A DNA stretch of 48,604 bases from Hyphomicrobiaceae bacterium (GTDB lineage Bacteria > Pseudomonadota > Alphaproteobacteria > Rhizobiales > Hyphomicrobiaceae): positions 1-48,604 of the forward strand of contig JAJFHG010000070.1 in assembly GCA_021775735.1 (NCBI GenBank), given 5' to 3'. The position numbers and the translations under genes are program-made. Below are positions 8,948-18,682 of the stretch, piece by piece. The notes beneath the pieces were generated by a model. It made no database searches. It had not been told where the DNA came from and saw nothing but the letters and a program-made list of their open reading frames with translations. The number at the start of each line of letters is the position of its first letter. Positions within the stretch are counted from its first letter, which is position 1.

Positions 8948-10126
8948 TCAGTTACGACGTCGAGGAAAGGAAACATGACCCAGACGACCAAGGATCATAT
9001 GACTGGCTTCTTCGTGATCACTAAAATGGACGGTCTCCGAATTAAGGACCTGATATGTTTCATGCCCTTTTCCTGCCAATAGGACCACGTCCTCATTTTG
9101 GCATCGATTGATAATGTATTCTATGGCGCTCTTTCGATCTTGGATTGCGGCAAAGTCAGTAAAATCAGGATCCATTCCTTTCAGAATTTCAGTCATGATA
9201 TCCTGACCACATTCCGATCGTGGATTGTCATCAGTAACAACAACAAAATCAGCAACGTCGCTTGCAATCCTTCCCATTTCCGGCCGTTTTCCACGATCTC
9301 GATCGCCACCACAACCAAAAAGAAGTAATAATTTCCCACCGCGAGATAACGCGACGGTTTTTGCTGCATTCAAAACATTTCTTAGTCCATCGGGGGTATG
9401 AGCATAGTCAATTAGAACCAAATACGGCTGACCCTTGTCGACACTTTCAAGTCGGCCCGGAGGAGGAGAGCACTCTGATAGTGCTGCTTGAATAAACATC
9501 TCAGAAATCTTGATATGTCGAAGAACGGTTGTCGCCGCTTTGACATTCAATCGATTGAAATCACCTAAGAGGCGTGTAGAAAAATCAACCCTCTCTCCTT
9601 CAAAATTTTCCGGGTAAATTTTATGAGCAGAACCATCTGCCATAAAGTCCAGTTTCACTTTCTGGTATCTCTTAAAGGTCTTGTGGTAGTCGAGGTGGTC
9701 GCGCGTGATGTTCGTTAGAACTTTAATATCGAAATCAATGCCCAAAACCCTAGATTGATCTATTCCCTCCGACGTAACTTCCATGATGAAATGAGTTCCT
9801 CCCTGATCAAGGTGGGCTTTCATGAAGTTCAAAATGTCTGGAGCTTCAGGAGTGGAGAGGTCGCAGTTTCCTGAGTTGAGTGTGCCAAGGACAAATGGGT
9901 TATGGCCTGCAGCCTTCAGGACCTCTCCAATAAGGTGTGCAACTGTTGTCTTGCCATTCGTTCCTGTTATGCCAATAACGCACAAGTCATTTGATGGATG
10001 CTCAGTGCCGGCAGCCAGCATAGTCAAATCGATATCCGATGAAGAGTAAATTTCAGTTTGATGTTTTCCCAAGAAAACACGCTCACTTTCCGAAGCTGTT
10101 CTAAAAAAGATTTCAATGATCGCCAC
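8948..10126 (-). CDS. Shortened MurE-like Mur ligase
   Basis: A 392-residue Mur ligase. It has the ATP motif GITGTNGKTT (about 52-61), TNITRDHLDYH, GDFNRLNVKAA, the hinge LIDYAHTPDGLRN, GCGGDRDRGKRPEMG, and DDNPRSE (299-305), the signature of meso-diaminopimelate-adding MurE. Ordinary MurE is about 490 residues. Here the N-terminal UDP-binding domain is nearly absent, with about 50 residues before the ATP motif, and roughly 50-60 residues are missing between KLDFM and GDFNRLN. The gene is visibly AT-richer than its neighbours and is not near other division or wall genes. It may ligate an amino acid to a non-standard substrate or be a specialised paralogue; a housekeeping murE presumably lies elsewhere. 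Confidence 0.85.
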   Translation of the reverse strand: MAIIEIFFRTASESERVFLGKHQTEIYSSSDIDLTMLAAGTEHPSNDLCVIGITGTNGKTTVAHLIGEVLKAAGHNPFVLGTLNSGNCDLSTPEAPDILNFMKAHLDQGGTHFIMEVTSEGIDQSRVLGIDFDIKVLTNITRDHLDYHKTFKRYQKVKLDFMADGSAHKIYPENFEGERVDFSTRLLGDFNRLNVKAATTVLRHIKISEMFIQAALSECSPPPGRLESVDKGQPYLVLIDYAHTPDGLRNVLNAAKTVALSRGGKLLLLFGCGGDRDRGKRPEMGRIASDVADFVVVTDDNPRSECGQDIMTEILKGMDPDFTDFAAIQDRKSAIEYIINRCQNEDVVLLAGKGHETYQVLNSETVHFSDHEEASHMILGRLGHVSFPRRRN

Positions 10127-10769
10127 AGATCCTAAACGCCAAGAACACGATCAAAGTGAAGTATCGACGCAGGCAAAAGCCACAATCATTGCAAGATGAA
10201 ACACACAAACGGCTTTCGTTTGCGGCTAAAATTACCGAGAGATAAGTGTCGTATATTGAGCCAACAACAATGATGAATTCGTTTCATTGTTGGATAATCT
10301 ATCGACTGCTATTTGACCTTCGCGCCACCATGAGGTCCTGTTTGTCAATAGTCTTGCTTGTGGTCGGTGCCATTGTCTTAAAACACTCCACTGCGTGCCA
10401 GCGCGTAGAGTTATAGGCATAATCCGTAAGATTTATTCAACGGCTACTACCGTGAGCACCTGGGCAAGCCTTATTACTCATCGTAGGGCGTAAACGATGT
10501 TATTGTAAATTTTACTAGGTGTCGGTTGACGTCTTCTTTTGTTATTTGCACACGAGCCTAGACTAGGCTGCGGCAATGAAGATCTGCCAGTACCCTCTAT
10601 GGACCTCGTTCGCATATTTGGCAAGGTCTCTCTTTGGAGCATCTTCCATGCTAAGTTCAGGGGCTTTTGGGGAACAATGTCTCATCTTGGCCCTTAGCAG
10701 ACCTAACAATGTCTTGCTCGTTTGGCTGCGTATCGATCAAGAGCAGCTATCCGCATATTCGACTTCGTC
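10127..10769. other. Intergenic region without recognisable gene
   Basis: About 640 bases between the MurE-like gene and the 3' end of hemB. Short open frames occur on both strands, but none has a credible start, composition or family resemblance. The stretch is AT-rich like the MurE-like gene and may be part of the same acquired segment. Confidence 0.5.
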
Positions 10770-11762
10770 TTACGGATTAGTATTGAGTAGTGTCGCCACC
10801 TTCGGCGCGTAGTAAGTGAAGACGGCGCTGGCACCTGCGCGTTTGAATGCGAGCAGACTTTCCATCATAGCGGCATCCCCGTCGATCCACCCCTTTTGGC
10901 GCGCGGCTTCAATCATCGCGTATTCGCCCGAGACTTGGTAGGCGAGTGTGGGCACGTCGAAGTTGGACGCAATGAGCTGGACAATGTCGAGATACGCACC
11001 GCCGGGCTTGACCATCACCATGTCAGCACCCTCTTCAATATCAAGCGCCACTTCACGCAGCGCTTCGGTAGCGTTGGCTGGGTCCATCTGATAGCTGCGC
11101 TTATCACCTTTCAATAGATCACCGGAACCCACCGCATCGCGGAATGGCCCATAAAAGGCGGATGCATACTTGGCGGCATAAGACAGAATTTGTGTTTGGG
11201 TATGACCACCATCTTCCAAGGCTGCACGGATGGCACCAACGCGTCCGTCCATCATATCAGAGGGTGCTAGGATGTCGGCACCAGCTTGGGCTTGTAGAAC
11301 GGCCTGTTGCGCGAGCACCTCGACGGTTGCGTCATTGTCAATGTCGCCATCACGGATTAGCCCGTCATGGCCATGACTGGTGTAGGGGTCGAGCGCCACA
11401 TCTAGGATGACACCGACATTTAGCTTAGCTGCTTTCACAGCCCGCGTTGCTCTGCAGACGAGATTATCATTGTTGAGCCCTTCGCGGCCATCTTCACGGC
11501 GCAGCGCCGGGTCGGTGTATGGAAATAGGGCGATGGCCGGGATGCCGAGCTGTTCAGCTTGTCGTGCCGCGTCTACAATAAGATCAATCGACAGCCGCTC
11601 AACACCAGGTAGAGATGCAATAGGCTGGCGCACACGATCACCTGCAATGACAAATAATGGCCAGACAAGGTCATTGGGCGTCAGCTTGGTTTCGCGAACA
11701 AGACGACGAGACCAGTCGGCATGGCGTGTTCGACGCAGGCGAGTTTCAGGAAAAGCGGGCAA
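10770..11762 (-). CDS. hemB: Delta-aminolevulinic acid dehydratase HemB
   Basis: HemB condenses two 5-aminolevulinate molecules to porphobilinogen in cytosolic haem synthesis. The 330-residue protein is of normal length. It starts FPETRLRRTRHADWSRRLVRET and contains GVILDVALDPYTSHGHDG. The two active-site lysines are in SYAAKYASAFYGPFRDA and MVMVKPGGAYLD. The metal region carries DVALD rather than the cysteine-rich DVCLCxYTxHGHCG loop, so this is the magnesium-type rather than the zinc-type enzyme, as usual in alphaproteobacteria. hemA, its upstream pathway enzyme, lies about 5.5 kb away on the other strand. The gene appears monocistronic. Confidence 0.97.
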   Translation of the reverse strand: MPAFPETRLRRTRHADWSRRLVRETKLTPNDLVWPLFVIAGDRVRQPIASLPGVERLSIDLIVDAARQAEQLGIPAIALFPYTDPALRREDGREGLNNDNLVCRATRAVKAAKLNVGVILDVALDPYTSHGHDGLIRDGDIDNDATVEVLAQQAVLQAQAGADILAPSDMMDGRVGAIRAALEDGGHTQTQILSYAAKYASAFYGPFRDAVGSGDLLKGDKRSYQMDPANATEALREVALDIEEGADMVMVKPGGAYLDIVQLIASNFDVPTLAYQVSGEYAMIEAARQKGWIDGDAAMMESLLAFKRAGASAVFTYYAPKVATLLNTNP

Positions 11763-11913
11763 GGGATATTGGGCTTTCGTGGCTTAGGGACATAAAACGT
11801 GTCACTCAATTATAAGTCGCACACCAGCATGGCGCCAGGGTTTGAAGGACGCTGGAGTAAATTCATGGTTATCGCCGTGCCCTACCCGTGCTTATACGAC
11901 CCATACACATGAG

Positions 11914-13077
11914 TTATTCGCAAAAGTTGCTGCGGCGTCGTGTGCGCATATCAACATGGAAGTGATTGCGGTGGGCGTTATTGGCTTCCGGGCCGAGTGT
12001 GGTGCCAAATACTTTGCAGGCCGCTTTGTGGGCAGCGCGCAGAAAATACCCCTGCCGTGTGAGGCGCTTGGAAAGCGGCACCACAGGGGCCTGGAGAGCC
12101 GCCCCTTTTGCCAAAGCCTTTTTGGCAGCAGCGGCGAGTTTATCGCCAACTTTAAGCAGGTCTTTGGTGCCCTTCACAACAATCTGCTTTGTTGTTTTTT
12201 TGCGACCGACGCCTGTCTCTTGGTTTTCTTGTTCCGCATCACGTAGTGCTTCTTCTTCTTTTGCCGCGCGTTCTGCTTCCAACCGTGCTTGTCGGGCCTG
12301 TTCTGCGCGCGCTTTTTCCGCAGCAATGTCGCGTGCCGTTGGTCCCCAAGACGGAAGAAGGCGCACAACTTTTCCGCCAGCCGTACTGAACCCGCGGATA
12401 TCCAGGGCATTGGCGAGGCCGTGTTCTGAAAGCTTACCGTTCTTACGCCCATAGGTATTGCGGCAGGAATAATCACTCATCACCTCAATGCGAATGATTT
12501 CATCTTTCAAGTGTTTCTTCGCAAGCCGCTGTAAGTCTTTGGTTGTCCAACCATGAATTGCCGCAGCCAATCGACAGGTCATGATTGCTGGTGGTGAAAG
12601 AACGACTTGGGGCTTTGTACCCACTGCAACGAGACGAATGGGCGCGGGCGCGCCACAGGCCCCTTTCCGGAAGCTGGCTTCGGGAATAGCCACGACATCA
12701 AGTTTGGATAAGGTTTGTTTGCAGAGCTGACGCTCCGCGGCGATCTGCTCAGCGCTCCAGGTTTTTGGTACCGGTACGGGTTTAGGTTGCGCGGTTTTTG
12801 GCTGGGCATCCGTTTTCGGTTTTGATTTCGGCTCGTCGCTTTGCTCTATGGTTTTGCTTTTTGGGCCACCTTTTCCCTGATTGACCTTCTTGCCTTGTTT
12901 GTCGGCTTTATCTTTTTTCTTAGTTTGGCCCTGTTTGCTCGTCTTGGACGTCTTCTTTGTGTGAGGGGATTTGGTCTCAGATTTTGCGGCCAGGGTTGGT
13001 AGGGCCGAGATGGCGGTAGCCCAGCTTGCTGCCATGAGCACAAGCCCCAAAACCACCACGCGCTGAGATTTCATCAT
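11914..13077 (-). CDS. Extensin-like family secreted protein
   Basis: A 387-residue exported protein. A signal peptide covers about residues 1-30 (hydrophobic core VVVLGLVLMAASWA). A Lys/Gln/Ser/Pro-rich linker follows to about 108, then an extensin-like C-terminal domain. That domain shows CGAPAPIRL, CRNTYGRKNGKLSEHGLANALDIRGF and, at the end, HRNHFHVDM; the His/Asp placement matches M15-like D,D-peptidase folds. An inserted charged helix, about 253-300 with EKARAEQARQARLEAERAAKEEEALRDAEQE, splits the domain and is larger than usual. A periplasmic cell-wall role is likely, but catalysis in this family is not well established. Confidence 0.85.
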   Translation of the reverse strand: MMKSQRVVVLGLVLMAASWATAISALPTLAAKSETKSPHTKKTSKTSKQGQTKKKDKADKQGKKVNQGKGGPKSKTIEQSDEPKSKPKTDAQPKTAQPKPVPVPKTWSAEQIAAERQLCKQTLSKLDVVAIPEASFRKGACGAPAPIRLVAVGTKPQVVLSPPAIMTCRLAAAIHGWTTKDLQRLAKKHLKDEIIRIEVMSDYSCRNTYGRKNGKLSEHGLANALDIRGFSTAGGKVVRLLPSWGPTARDIAAEKARAEQARQARLEAERAAKEEEALRDAEQENQETGVGRKKTTKQIVVKGTKDLLKVGDKLAAAAKKALAKGAALQAPVVPLSKRLTRQGYFLRAAHKAACKVFGTTLGPEANNAHRNHFHVDMRTRRRSNFCE

Positions 13078-13299
13078 TGTCCGTCCAACCTACACCGCGC
13101 AGCAGGTGTGCTGTATGTCCGTTAACAGACATGAAGCCTACTGCGAAACGGTCAATCTGGCTTTCGCACTTTCATCGCGACTCGAACGGCTGTATAGCGA
13201 CAAAAACAGGCGATGCAACGGGGTTGGCAATGTGCGTTTAGAATAACTGTTTGCAAGATACAGAAATGTTTCGACGGCATAACCCAAGATGATGGTGCA

Positions 13300-14385
13300 A
13301 TGACAATAAAGAACACGGACGATATTCGTATTGAAAAACAAGGCGCTCTCAATGTGGTGACCCTGGATCGACTAGGGGCCCTGAATGCATTGACGATCGA
13401 AATGCGTGCTGCCTTATCTGATCTGTTGCCAAATGTCGCGCGCGACCCGATGAGCTATGCGATTGCCATCCGCTCAGGTTCAGATCGGGCATTTTCGGTT
13501 GGCGGTGATGTGCGTCAATTTATTGAACTGGCCAAGACCGACATGGCGTCGGCGCGCAAAGGCTTTTTGGAAGAGTACTACCTGAATTGGCAGCATGAGT
13601 GCTTTTCCAAGCCGACGATTTCATTGATCGATGGCTTGGTGATGGGTTCTGGAGTTGGCATCACATCCTATGGCACACACCGTGTGGCAGGAGAGGGCTA
13701 TCGTTTTGCCATGCCAGAAACGGCGATTGGATTATTTCCAGATGTCGGGGTGAGCTATCTCTTGGCGCGGATGCCTGGTCACATTGGGCTCTATCTTGGG
13801 CTAACTGGACGACGTATATCGAGGGCAACGGCCTTTGACCTTGGTCTTGTGACACACTGTATTGCGGCCAGCGAATTTGACAGCATCGTCGCCGAGGTGG
13901 CCGACGTACAGCCTGTGGATCAAGTGCTCGATAGTCGCCACCACCACCCAGGCCCATCAGAATTGGCACCGTTGGCAGATATCATCCGTCACTGCTTCTC
14001 TGCCGACAGTGTGACAGCAATTCTGTCCCGGCTCGACGCTGTGTCAGGCGAACATGACGACTGGGCCCGCGATGTGGTCAAAGACTTAACTGCAAGGTCA
14101 CCGCTCGCACTTGCAGTGACATTTAGACATATTCGGGCTGCGCACGACATGGATTTGAGGGAAACGCTGCTCGTTGACTACACATTGGTGTCGCGCTTCT
14201 TGCAGTCTCATGATTTTCCTGAGGGCGTCCGTGCTGCAATTATCGACAAAGACCAAAAACCAAATTGGAAGCCACAAACTTTGGCAGATATCACCAAAGA
14301 TATGGTCAACGAAATGTTTCAGCCCGTGCCAGGGAACGACTTTTCATTGCCAACGCGCGAACAAATGCAAGCAGCGCGATCGTAA
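13300..14385 (+). CDS. Enoyl-CoA hydratase/isomerase family, 3-hydroxyisobutyryl-CoA hydrolase-like
   Basis: A 361-residue crotonase-fold protein whose length and motifs fit 3-hydroxyisobutyryl-CoA hydrolase rather than the shorter hydratases. It has NVVTLDRLGALNALT, the oxyanion segment RAFSVGGDVRQF, DGLVMGSGVGIT and PETAIGLFPDVGVSYLLARMPGHIGLYLGLTG, with the C-terminal extension typical of that subgroup. The reaction would release 3-hydroxyisobutyrate from its CoA ester in valine degradation. I start at ATG 13300; an upstream in-frame start at 13213 adds 29 residues without similarity. No valine catabolic neighbours are present, so a related acyl-CoA activity cannot be excluded. Confidence 0.85.
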   Translation: MTIKNTDDIRIEKQGALNVVTLDRLGALNALTIEMRAALSDLLPNVARDPMSYAIAIRSGSDRAFSVGGDVRQFIELAKTDMASARKGFLEEYYLNWQHECFSKPTISLIDGLVMGSGVGITSYGTHRVAGEGYRFAMPETAIGLFPDVGVSYLLARMPGHIGLYLGLTGRRISRATAFDLGLVTHCIAASEFDSIVAEVADVQPVDQVLDSRHHHPGPSELAPLADIIRHCFSADSVTAILSRLDAVSGEHDDWARDVVKDLTARSPLALAVTFRHIRAAHDMDLRETLLVDYTLVSRFLQSHDFPEGVRAAIIDKDQKPNWKPQTLADITKDMVNEMFQPVPGNDFSLPTREQMQAARS

Positions 14386-14552
14386 ACGCAGTAAATGTGT
14401 TTGTCCTTAATAGTCTATGAATAGCCGAAAACAGGTTAAAAACGTTGATGTTAGGGCGCTGGAGGCTCCTTGTTTACGGGGCCTTGGAATGCGTATCACT
14501 AAAGTTTGGTTCACGCGACCACCCCATAACTATTCTTTTACTATGCCTATTT

Positions 14553-14580
14553 AGGTAAGCTTTAACTGCCGCTGTTACCT
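14553..14580. promoter_or_regulatory. Inverted repeat upstream of ldtR
   Basis: AGGTAA and TTACCT form an inverted repeat with a 16-base spacer, 60-90 bases before the ldtR start. Its position fits an autoregulatory operator, but I see no clear copy upstream of either L,D-transpeptidase gene. Confidence 0.35.
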
Positions 14581-14639
14581 TTAAGACAACCCGAAGAAAT
14601 CGGGATGCGTCAAACAGGTAATTACAAAGGCAGGATCTT

Positions 14640-15152
14640 ATGACTGTTGCGGTAGAAGCTGCGCACACGCATGCGCCCGATGACCAGGAGGGTAGCTTCC
14701 GGTCTGAATATTTGCAGGCACTTCGCTTTATTGAGCGTCTGCATCGTTTGCTCTTGGATGTAATTAAAGATGAGTTTGACCGCTTAGGCGGTTCAGACAT
14801 CAATTCCGTCCAGGCATTGCTGCTCTATAATATTGGAGACAATGAACTGACAGCAGGTGAACTGAAGAGCCGGGGTTACTACCTGGGTTCCAACGTTTCC
14901 TACAACCTGAAGAAACTGGTTGATATGGGCTACCTTTTCTACAAGCGTTCAGAGACAGATCGCCGTAGCGTTCGCGTTAGCCTTACACCGAAGGGCCAAG
15001 AGGCTTGTGAGGTCGTCAACAAGCTTTATGATCGTCAGTTGACTTCTCTTGAAGCCGTTGGACAGGTGCACAGCGCCGACGTACAAGTGCTCAACAAAGC
15101 TCTGTTGCGTTTGGAGCGTTTCTGGTCAGACCAAATTCGCTATCGTCTGTAG
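14640..15152 (+). CDS. ldtR: LdtR-type MarR family regulator
   Basis: A 170-residue winged-helix regulator. The central block YLQALRFIERLHRLLLDVIKDEFDRLGGSDINSVQALLLYNIGDNELTAGELKSRGYYLGSNVSYNLKKLVDMGYL, then DRRSVRVSLTPKG, is close to the LdtR proteins of Rhizobiales. In Liberibacter, LdtR controls an L,D-transpeptidase gene and osmotic tolerance. Here a YkuD L,D-transpeptidase gene begins about 310 bases downstream on the same strand, beyond a strong terminator, which supports a regulatory link. The direct targets in this organism are inferred. Confidence 0.9.
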   Translation: MTVAVEAAHTHAPDDQEGSFRSEYLQALRFIERLHRLLLDVIKDEFDRLGGSDINSVQALLLYNIGDNELTAGELKSRGYYLGSNVSYNLKKLVDMGYLFYKRSETDRRSVRVSLTPKGQEACEVVNKLYDRQLTSLEAVGQVHSADVQVLNKALLRLERFWSDQIRYRL

Positions 15153-15177
15153 TCAACAGACACCGATACATACAACA

Positions 15178-15213
15178 CAAAAAGGCCCCGGGACTTTGTC
15201 CCGGGGCCTTTTT
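15178..15213 (+). terminator. Strong Rho-independent terminator of ldtR
   Basis: AAAGGCCCCGGGAC and its perfect complement form a 14-bp stem with a 3-base loop. The 3' arm ends in TTT followed by TT. It lies 25 bases after the ldtR stop and separates it from the transpeptidase gene. Confidence 0.95.
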
Positions 15214-15463
15214 GCATCGGTATTTGTTGCGAGGCGGCACCACGCGAGATAAGCTTGAGAGGTGCTTTCCGCATTGGCCCTTGCGCCATGACGCGAATAT
15301 CGCAAAATAAGTCACAAGTTCTGGCTGCTACGGTATAGGCGCTTGTCTTTCGAAATGAGTATTAGGGCAAGGATGTCGATACTTTCGACGCGCGCGAGTA
15401 TAATGTGGCCGTGATGTGTGACGGGCGATCAAAAAACGCATCTTCAGAGGATACGTAAGACAT

Positions 15464-16723
15464 ATGACACGGAACCATTCGGCTCTGCTTGGGTTGGTGA
15501 TACTCGCAGTTGTGATGACTGGGGTGCCCGCGTTCAGCTACGACATACGCGATGCGCTGCGCGGCAACCATGTGACGGGTGAGCCGTATGATCGTTCCTT
15601 TGCCAGAGAGTGGGAGCGTAATCCGCCTCCAGGTTTTCCAACGTTGTCGCCTGCAAACCTCAAAGCCACAAAAGCAGCCATCAAAAAATACAAGACGATT
15701 GTTGCAGACGGAGGTTGGGAAAAACTACCCACGCTGCCCAGAAAGACAGTCTTGCGGTCAGGCCAGTCAGACCCGGTCATTTCCAAGCTGCGCAAACGCC
15801 TCGTTGTGTCTGGCGATCTTGAACCCAGCAACTTTTTTGACGAATACTTTGATGGTGGCCTGCTTAAGGGTGTGAAGCGGTTTCAAGCGTCTAATGGCTT
15901 AACACCGACAGGTGTGGTTGGCTGGCGGACAATCGCGGCGCTCAATGTGGGAGCAGAGGTGCGCCTTAAACAGCTTGAGAAGAATTATTCGCGTTTGAAA
16001 AAGTACAGGGGCCTGGGCAAAAAGAAGTACGTTGTTGTCAATATTCCAGCAGCCCAAGTTGAAGCGGTGAGGAATGATAAGGTTATTTCACGCCATACCG
16101 GCGTGGTTGGGAAACCAGAAAGACCAACACCACTATTGCAAACCAAAATTCATCAAATGAATTTCAACCCCGTATGGCGCTTGCCACCAACCGTTGTAAA
16201 AAAGGATCTAATTCCTAAGGGTAAGCAGATGGCATCAGCAGGTAAAAATGTTCTCGTAAAGTACGGTATTGATGCCTATAGCGGTGGTAAAAAAATGAAT
16301 CCAGAGAAAGTCAATTGGGACTCCTCGCAACCCTATCAGTTATCGTATCGCCAGCAGCCCGGAAAAGATAACCCCCTTGGTTTTTTGAAGATCAACTTCA
16401 ACAATAGCCACTCTGTCTATATGCACGACACACCATCGGAATCATTGTTTGGTCGCAATGTGCGCGCGGCAAGCTCGGGCTGTATTCGAGTGCGTAACAT
16501 CGAACAGTTAGCGGCTTGGTTGCTCGAAGGACGGTCTGGCTGGAGCCGGGGTCGTATTGAATACGTCCGGGAAAAGGGTAAACGGATTGATGTCAGCTTG
16601 CGCAAACGTGTGTCGCTTTATTTCGTCTACGTTACCGCCTGGGCGACCAAGGATGGCGTAATTAATTTTCGTCGAGATCTATATGAGCGCGACGGCGTTG
16701 GTGACGCTGGCGTTTCCTACTAG
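15464..16723 (+). CDS. L,D-transpeptidase (YkuD domain, peptidoglycan-binding domain)
   Basis: A 419-residue periplasmic enzyme. A signal peptide covers residues 1-26. A peptidoglycan-binding module follows at about 95-165 (KLRKRLVVSGDL, VKRFQASNGLTPTGVVGWRTIAALN). The YkuD catalytic domain runs from about 187 to 345 and includes His321 in YMHDTP and nucleophile Cys340 in SSGCIRVRN. Such enzymes form 3-3 cross-links or attach proteins to peptidoglycan. The layout matches the YcbB-like group. A paralogue lies at 26095-27519. Placement just after ldtR suggests LdtR control. Confidence 0.95.
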   Translation: MTRNHSALLGLVILAVVMTGVPAFSYDIRDALRGNHVTGEPYDRSFAREWERNPPPGFPTLSPANLKATKAAIKKYKTIVADGGWEKLPTLPRKTVLRSGQSDPVISKLRKRLVVSGDLEPSNFFDEYFDGGLLKGVKRFQASNGLTPTGVVGWRTIAALNVGAEVRLKQLEKNYSRLKKYRGLGKKKYVVVNIPAAQVEAVRNDKVISRHTGVVGKPERPTPLLQTKIHQMNFNPVWRLPPTVVKKDLIPKGKQMASAGKNVLVKYGIDAYSGGKKMNPEKVNWDSSQPYQLSYRQQPGKDNPLGFLKINFNNSHSVYMHDTPSESLFGRNVRAASSGCIRVRNIEQLAAWLLEGRSGWSRGRIEYVREKGKRIDVSLRKRVSLYFVYVTAWATKDGVINFRRDLYERDGVGDAGVSY

Positions 16724-17227
16724 AGCGTCACCATATTTTTTAGATTATAGATCTCGCGGATACGCGCTAAGCTTTTGTTTGCCCATAATCCGGACGAGAA
16801 GCGCGCATGCTATTTCTGAACATAATCTAGACCACCCTCCACGATTAGGCGGCGTACGTCACCGTCTCGGCGCGCACAGCTGGCCATATCTGCTCAAAAA
16901 ATATGAATGCTCTGTGGTCTGCCATCCCAGTTGTGAGCGGTGCAGAAATGACGAATAGCCAACGATGTAGGCATACGGCCCTGAGCTCGAAATGCCCTAT
17001 GGAGACCAAAATCTTGGCCCGAAGTCGCTTGATTGCACTCTTAATCACTTGTAATTACCCGCTGTCTCGGGAACATTGTCCGCGACATCACGCTCGGTTG
17101 ATCGACCGGTCCGCCTCATGGAGGATAAGAGCTTGATCCGGCTGGGCTTTGAACAAGTCTTACCTATCCCGCATGTGGCACGCTGAGTTCAAGTGGCGCC
17201 CCGAGATAGAGGTTACAAGGAACAGGA
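16724..17227. other. Intergenic region upstream of hemA
   Basis: About 500 bases between the transpeptidase and hemA, with no credible open frame or recognised RNA. It presumably holds the hemA promoter. The hemA ATG is preceded by AAGGAACAGG, an acceptable ribosome binding site. Confidence 0.5.
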
Positions 17228-18460
17228 ATGGACTATCGCAAACAACTAAAATCCGCATTGGATGCGGTGCGTCTGGAAGGCCGCTACCGTGTGTTTGCAG
17301 ATTTGAAGCGCCGCCGCGGTGCCTACCCAACCGCTGACCATTTTGCAGCCGAGGGCCCGCGTGAGATTACCGTTTGGTGCTCGAATGACTATCTTGGCAT
17401 GTCGCAACATCCAAAAGTTACTGCTGCGATGCACGAAGCAGTTGATATGGTTGGTGCAGGGTCCGGCGGCACACGCAATATTTCTGGCACCACACATTAC
17501 CACGTCGAACTTGAAGCTGAGATTGCAGATCTTCACGGCAAAGAAGCAGCGCTGCTTTTTACCTCAGCTTACGTTGCCAACGATGCCACCTTGTCAACAC
17601 TGGCCGAGTTACTTGAAGGCTGTGTGATCTTTTCTGACGAAAAGAACCACGCGTCGATGATTGCCGGCATTCGTCACGGACGTGGTCCGAAGAAAATTAT
17701 TCGCCATAACGATTTAGAAGACCTCGAAGCACAACTTAAATCAGTGCCGCTCGAAACGCCTAAGATTATAGCGTTTGAAAGCGTTTATTCGATGGACGGC
17801 CATATTGCGCCGATCGCGGAAATCTGCGACTTGGCTGAAAAATACAATGCCCTGACATACCTTGACGAGGTTCATGCCGTCGGTCTTTACGGGCCGCGCG
17901 GAGGTGGTATTGCTGAGCGTGATGGTGTGATGGATCGCGTTGATATTATCAACGGCACGCTGGCCAAAGGGTTCGGTGTGATGGGTGGTTATATCGCTGC
18001 CTCTCGCGATCTTTGTGACGCTGTACGCAGCTATGCACCTGGCTTTATCTTTACAACGTCATTGGCCCCTGCATTGGCTGCTGGCGCACGGGCTTCAATC
18101 CGCCACCTTAAAAACAGCACAGAAGAACGTACAGCACTCCATGCTCAAGCAAACATGCTCAAGGACCGTCTGACAGACGTGGGCTTGCCAGTGATGCAGA
18201 ACAATAGCCACATCGTGCCTGTCATGATTGGTAACCCTGTGCACTGTAAGGCCGTGACCGATGCCCTTCTGGACCAGCACAATATCTATGTTCAGCCGAT
18301 CAACTATCCGACGGTCCCGCGTGGCACTGAGCGTATCCGGCTGACGCCAAGCCCGCAGCATAGCAAAGCTCAATTTGATGCCCTGATAAGTGCGCTGCAG
18401 GCGTTGTGGGCTGAATGTCCCGTCTCGGCTGGCAAAACAGTGCGCCTTGCCGCTGAATAA
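17228..18460 (+). CDS. hemA: 5-aminolevulinate synthase HemA (C4 pathway)
   Basis: This PLP enzyme condenses glycine with succinyl-CoA to 5-aminolevulinate, the first committed step of haem synthesis in alphaproteobacteria. The 410-residue protein has the glycine-rich loop [19 protein letters not shown], the cofactor-binding [17 protein letters not shown] and the PLP lysine at about Lys247 in [13 protein letters not shown]. All are in the positions expected for ALAS (Lys248 in the Rhodobacter enzyme). It is single and unlinked to hemB. glyA, which supplies glycine, follows about 220 bases downstream on the same strand. Confidence 0.97.
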   Translation: MDYRKQLKSALDAVRLEGRYRVFADLKRRRGAYPTADHFAAEGPREITVWCSNDYLGMSQHPKVTAAMHEAVDMVGAGSGGTRNISGTTHYHVELEAEIADLHGKEAALLFTSAYVANDATLSTLAELLEGCVIFSDEKNHASMIAGIRHGRGPKKIIRHNDLEDLEAQLKSVPLETPKIIAFESVYSMDGHIAPIAEICDLAEKYNALTYLDEVHAVGLYGPRGGGIAERDGVMDRVDIINGTLAKGFGVMGGYIAASRDLCDAVRSYAPGFIFTTSLAPALAAGARASIRHLKNSTEERTALHAQANMLKDRLTDVGLPVMQNNSHIVPVMIGNPVHCKAVTDALLDQHNIYVQPINYPTVPRGTERIRLTPSPQHSKAQFDALISALQALWAECPVSAGKTVRLAAE

Positions 18461-18682
18461 GTTGGATTCGAGCAGATCTTGATGCCGGTATATTGGTCTG
18501 GTTGCTCGGGTCCAGCGTCTCAGTTCACCCCCATCATCTCGCTGAAACAGCTCTCAGGCGTCGCGCGGCGTTTTTGCTGTTGCGTATTGTACTATGGTAT
18601 GGGCAAATTTAGCACACAATAAAGGGCGGGCCGGTTGCGCCTGGCACTCAATAGGCACATCTGGCAATTTGAGAGGAAATCG

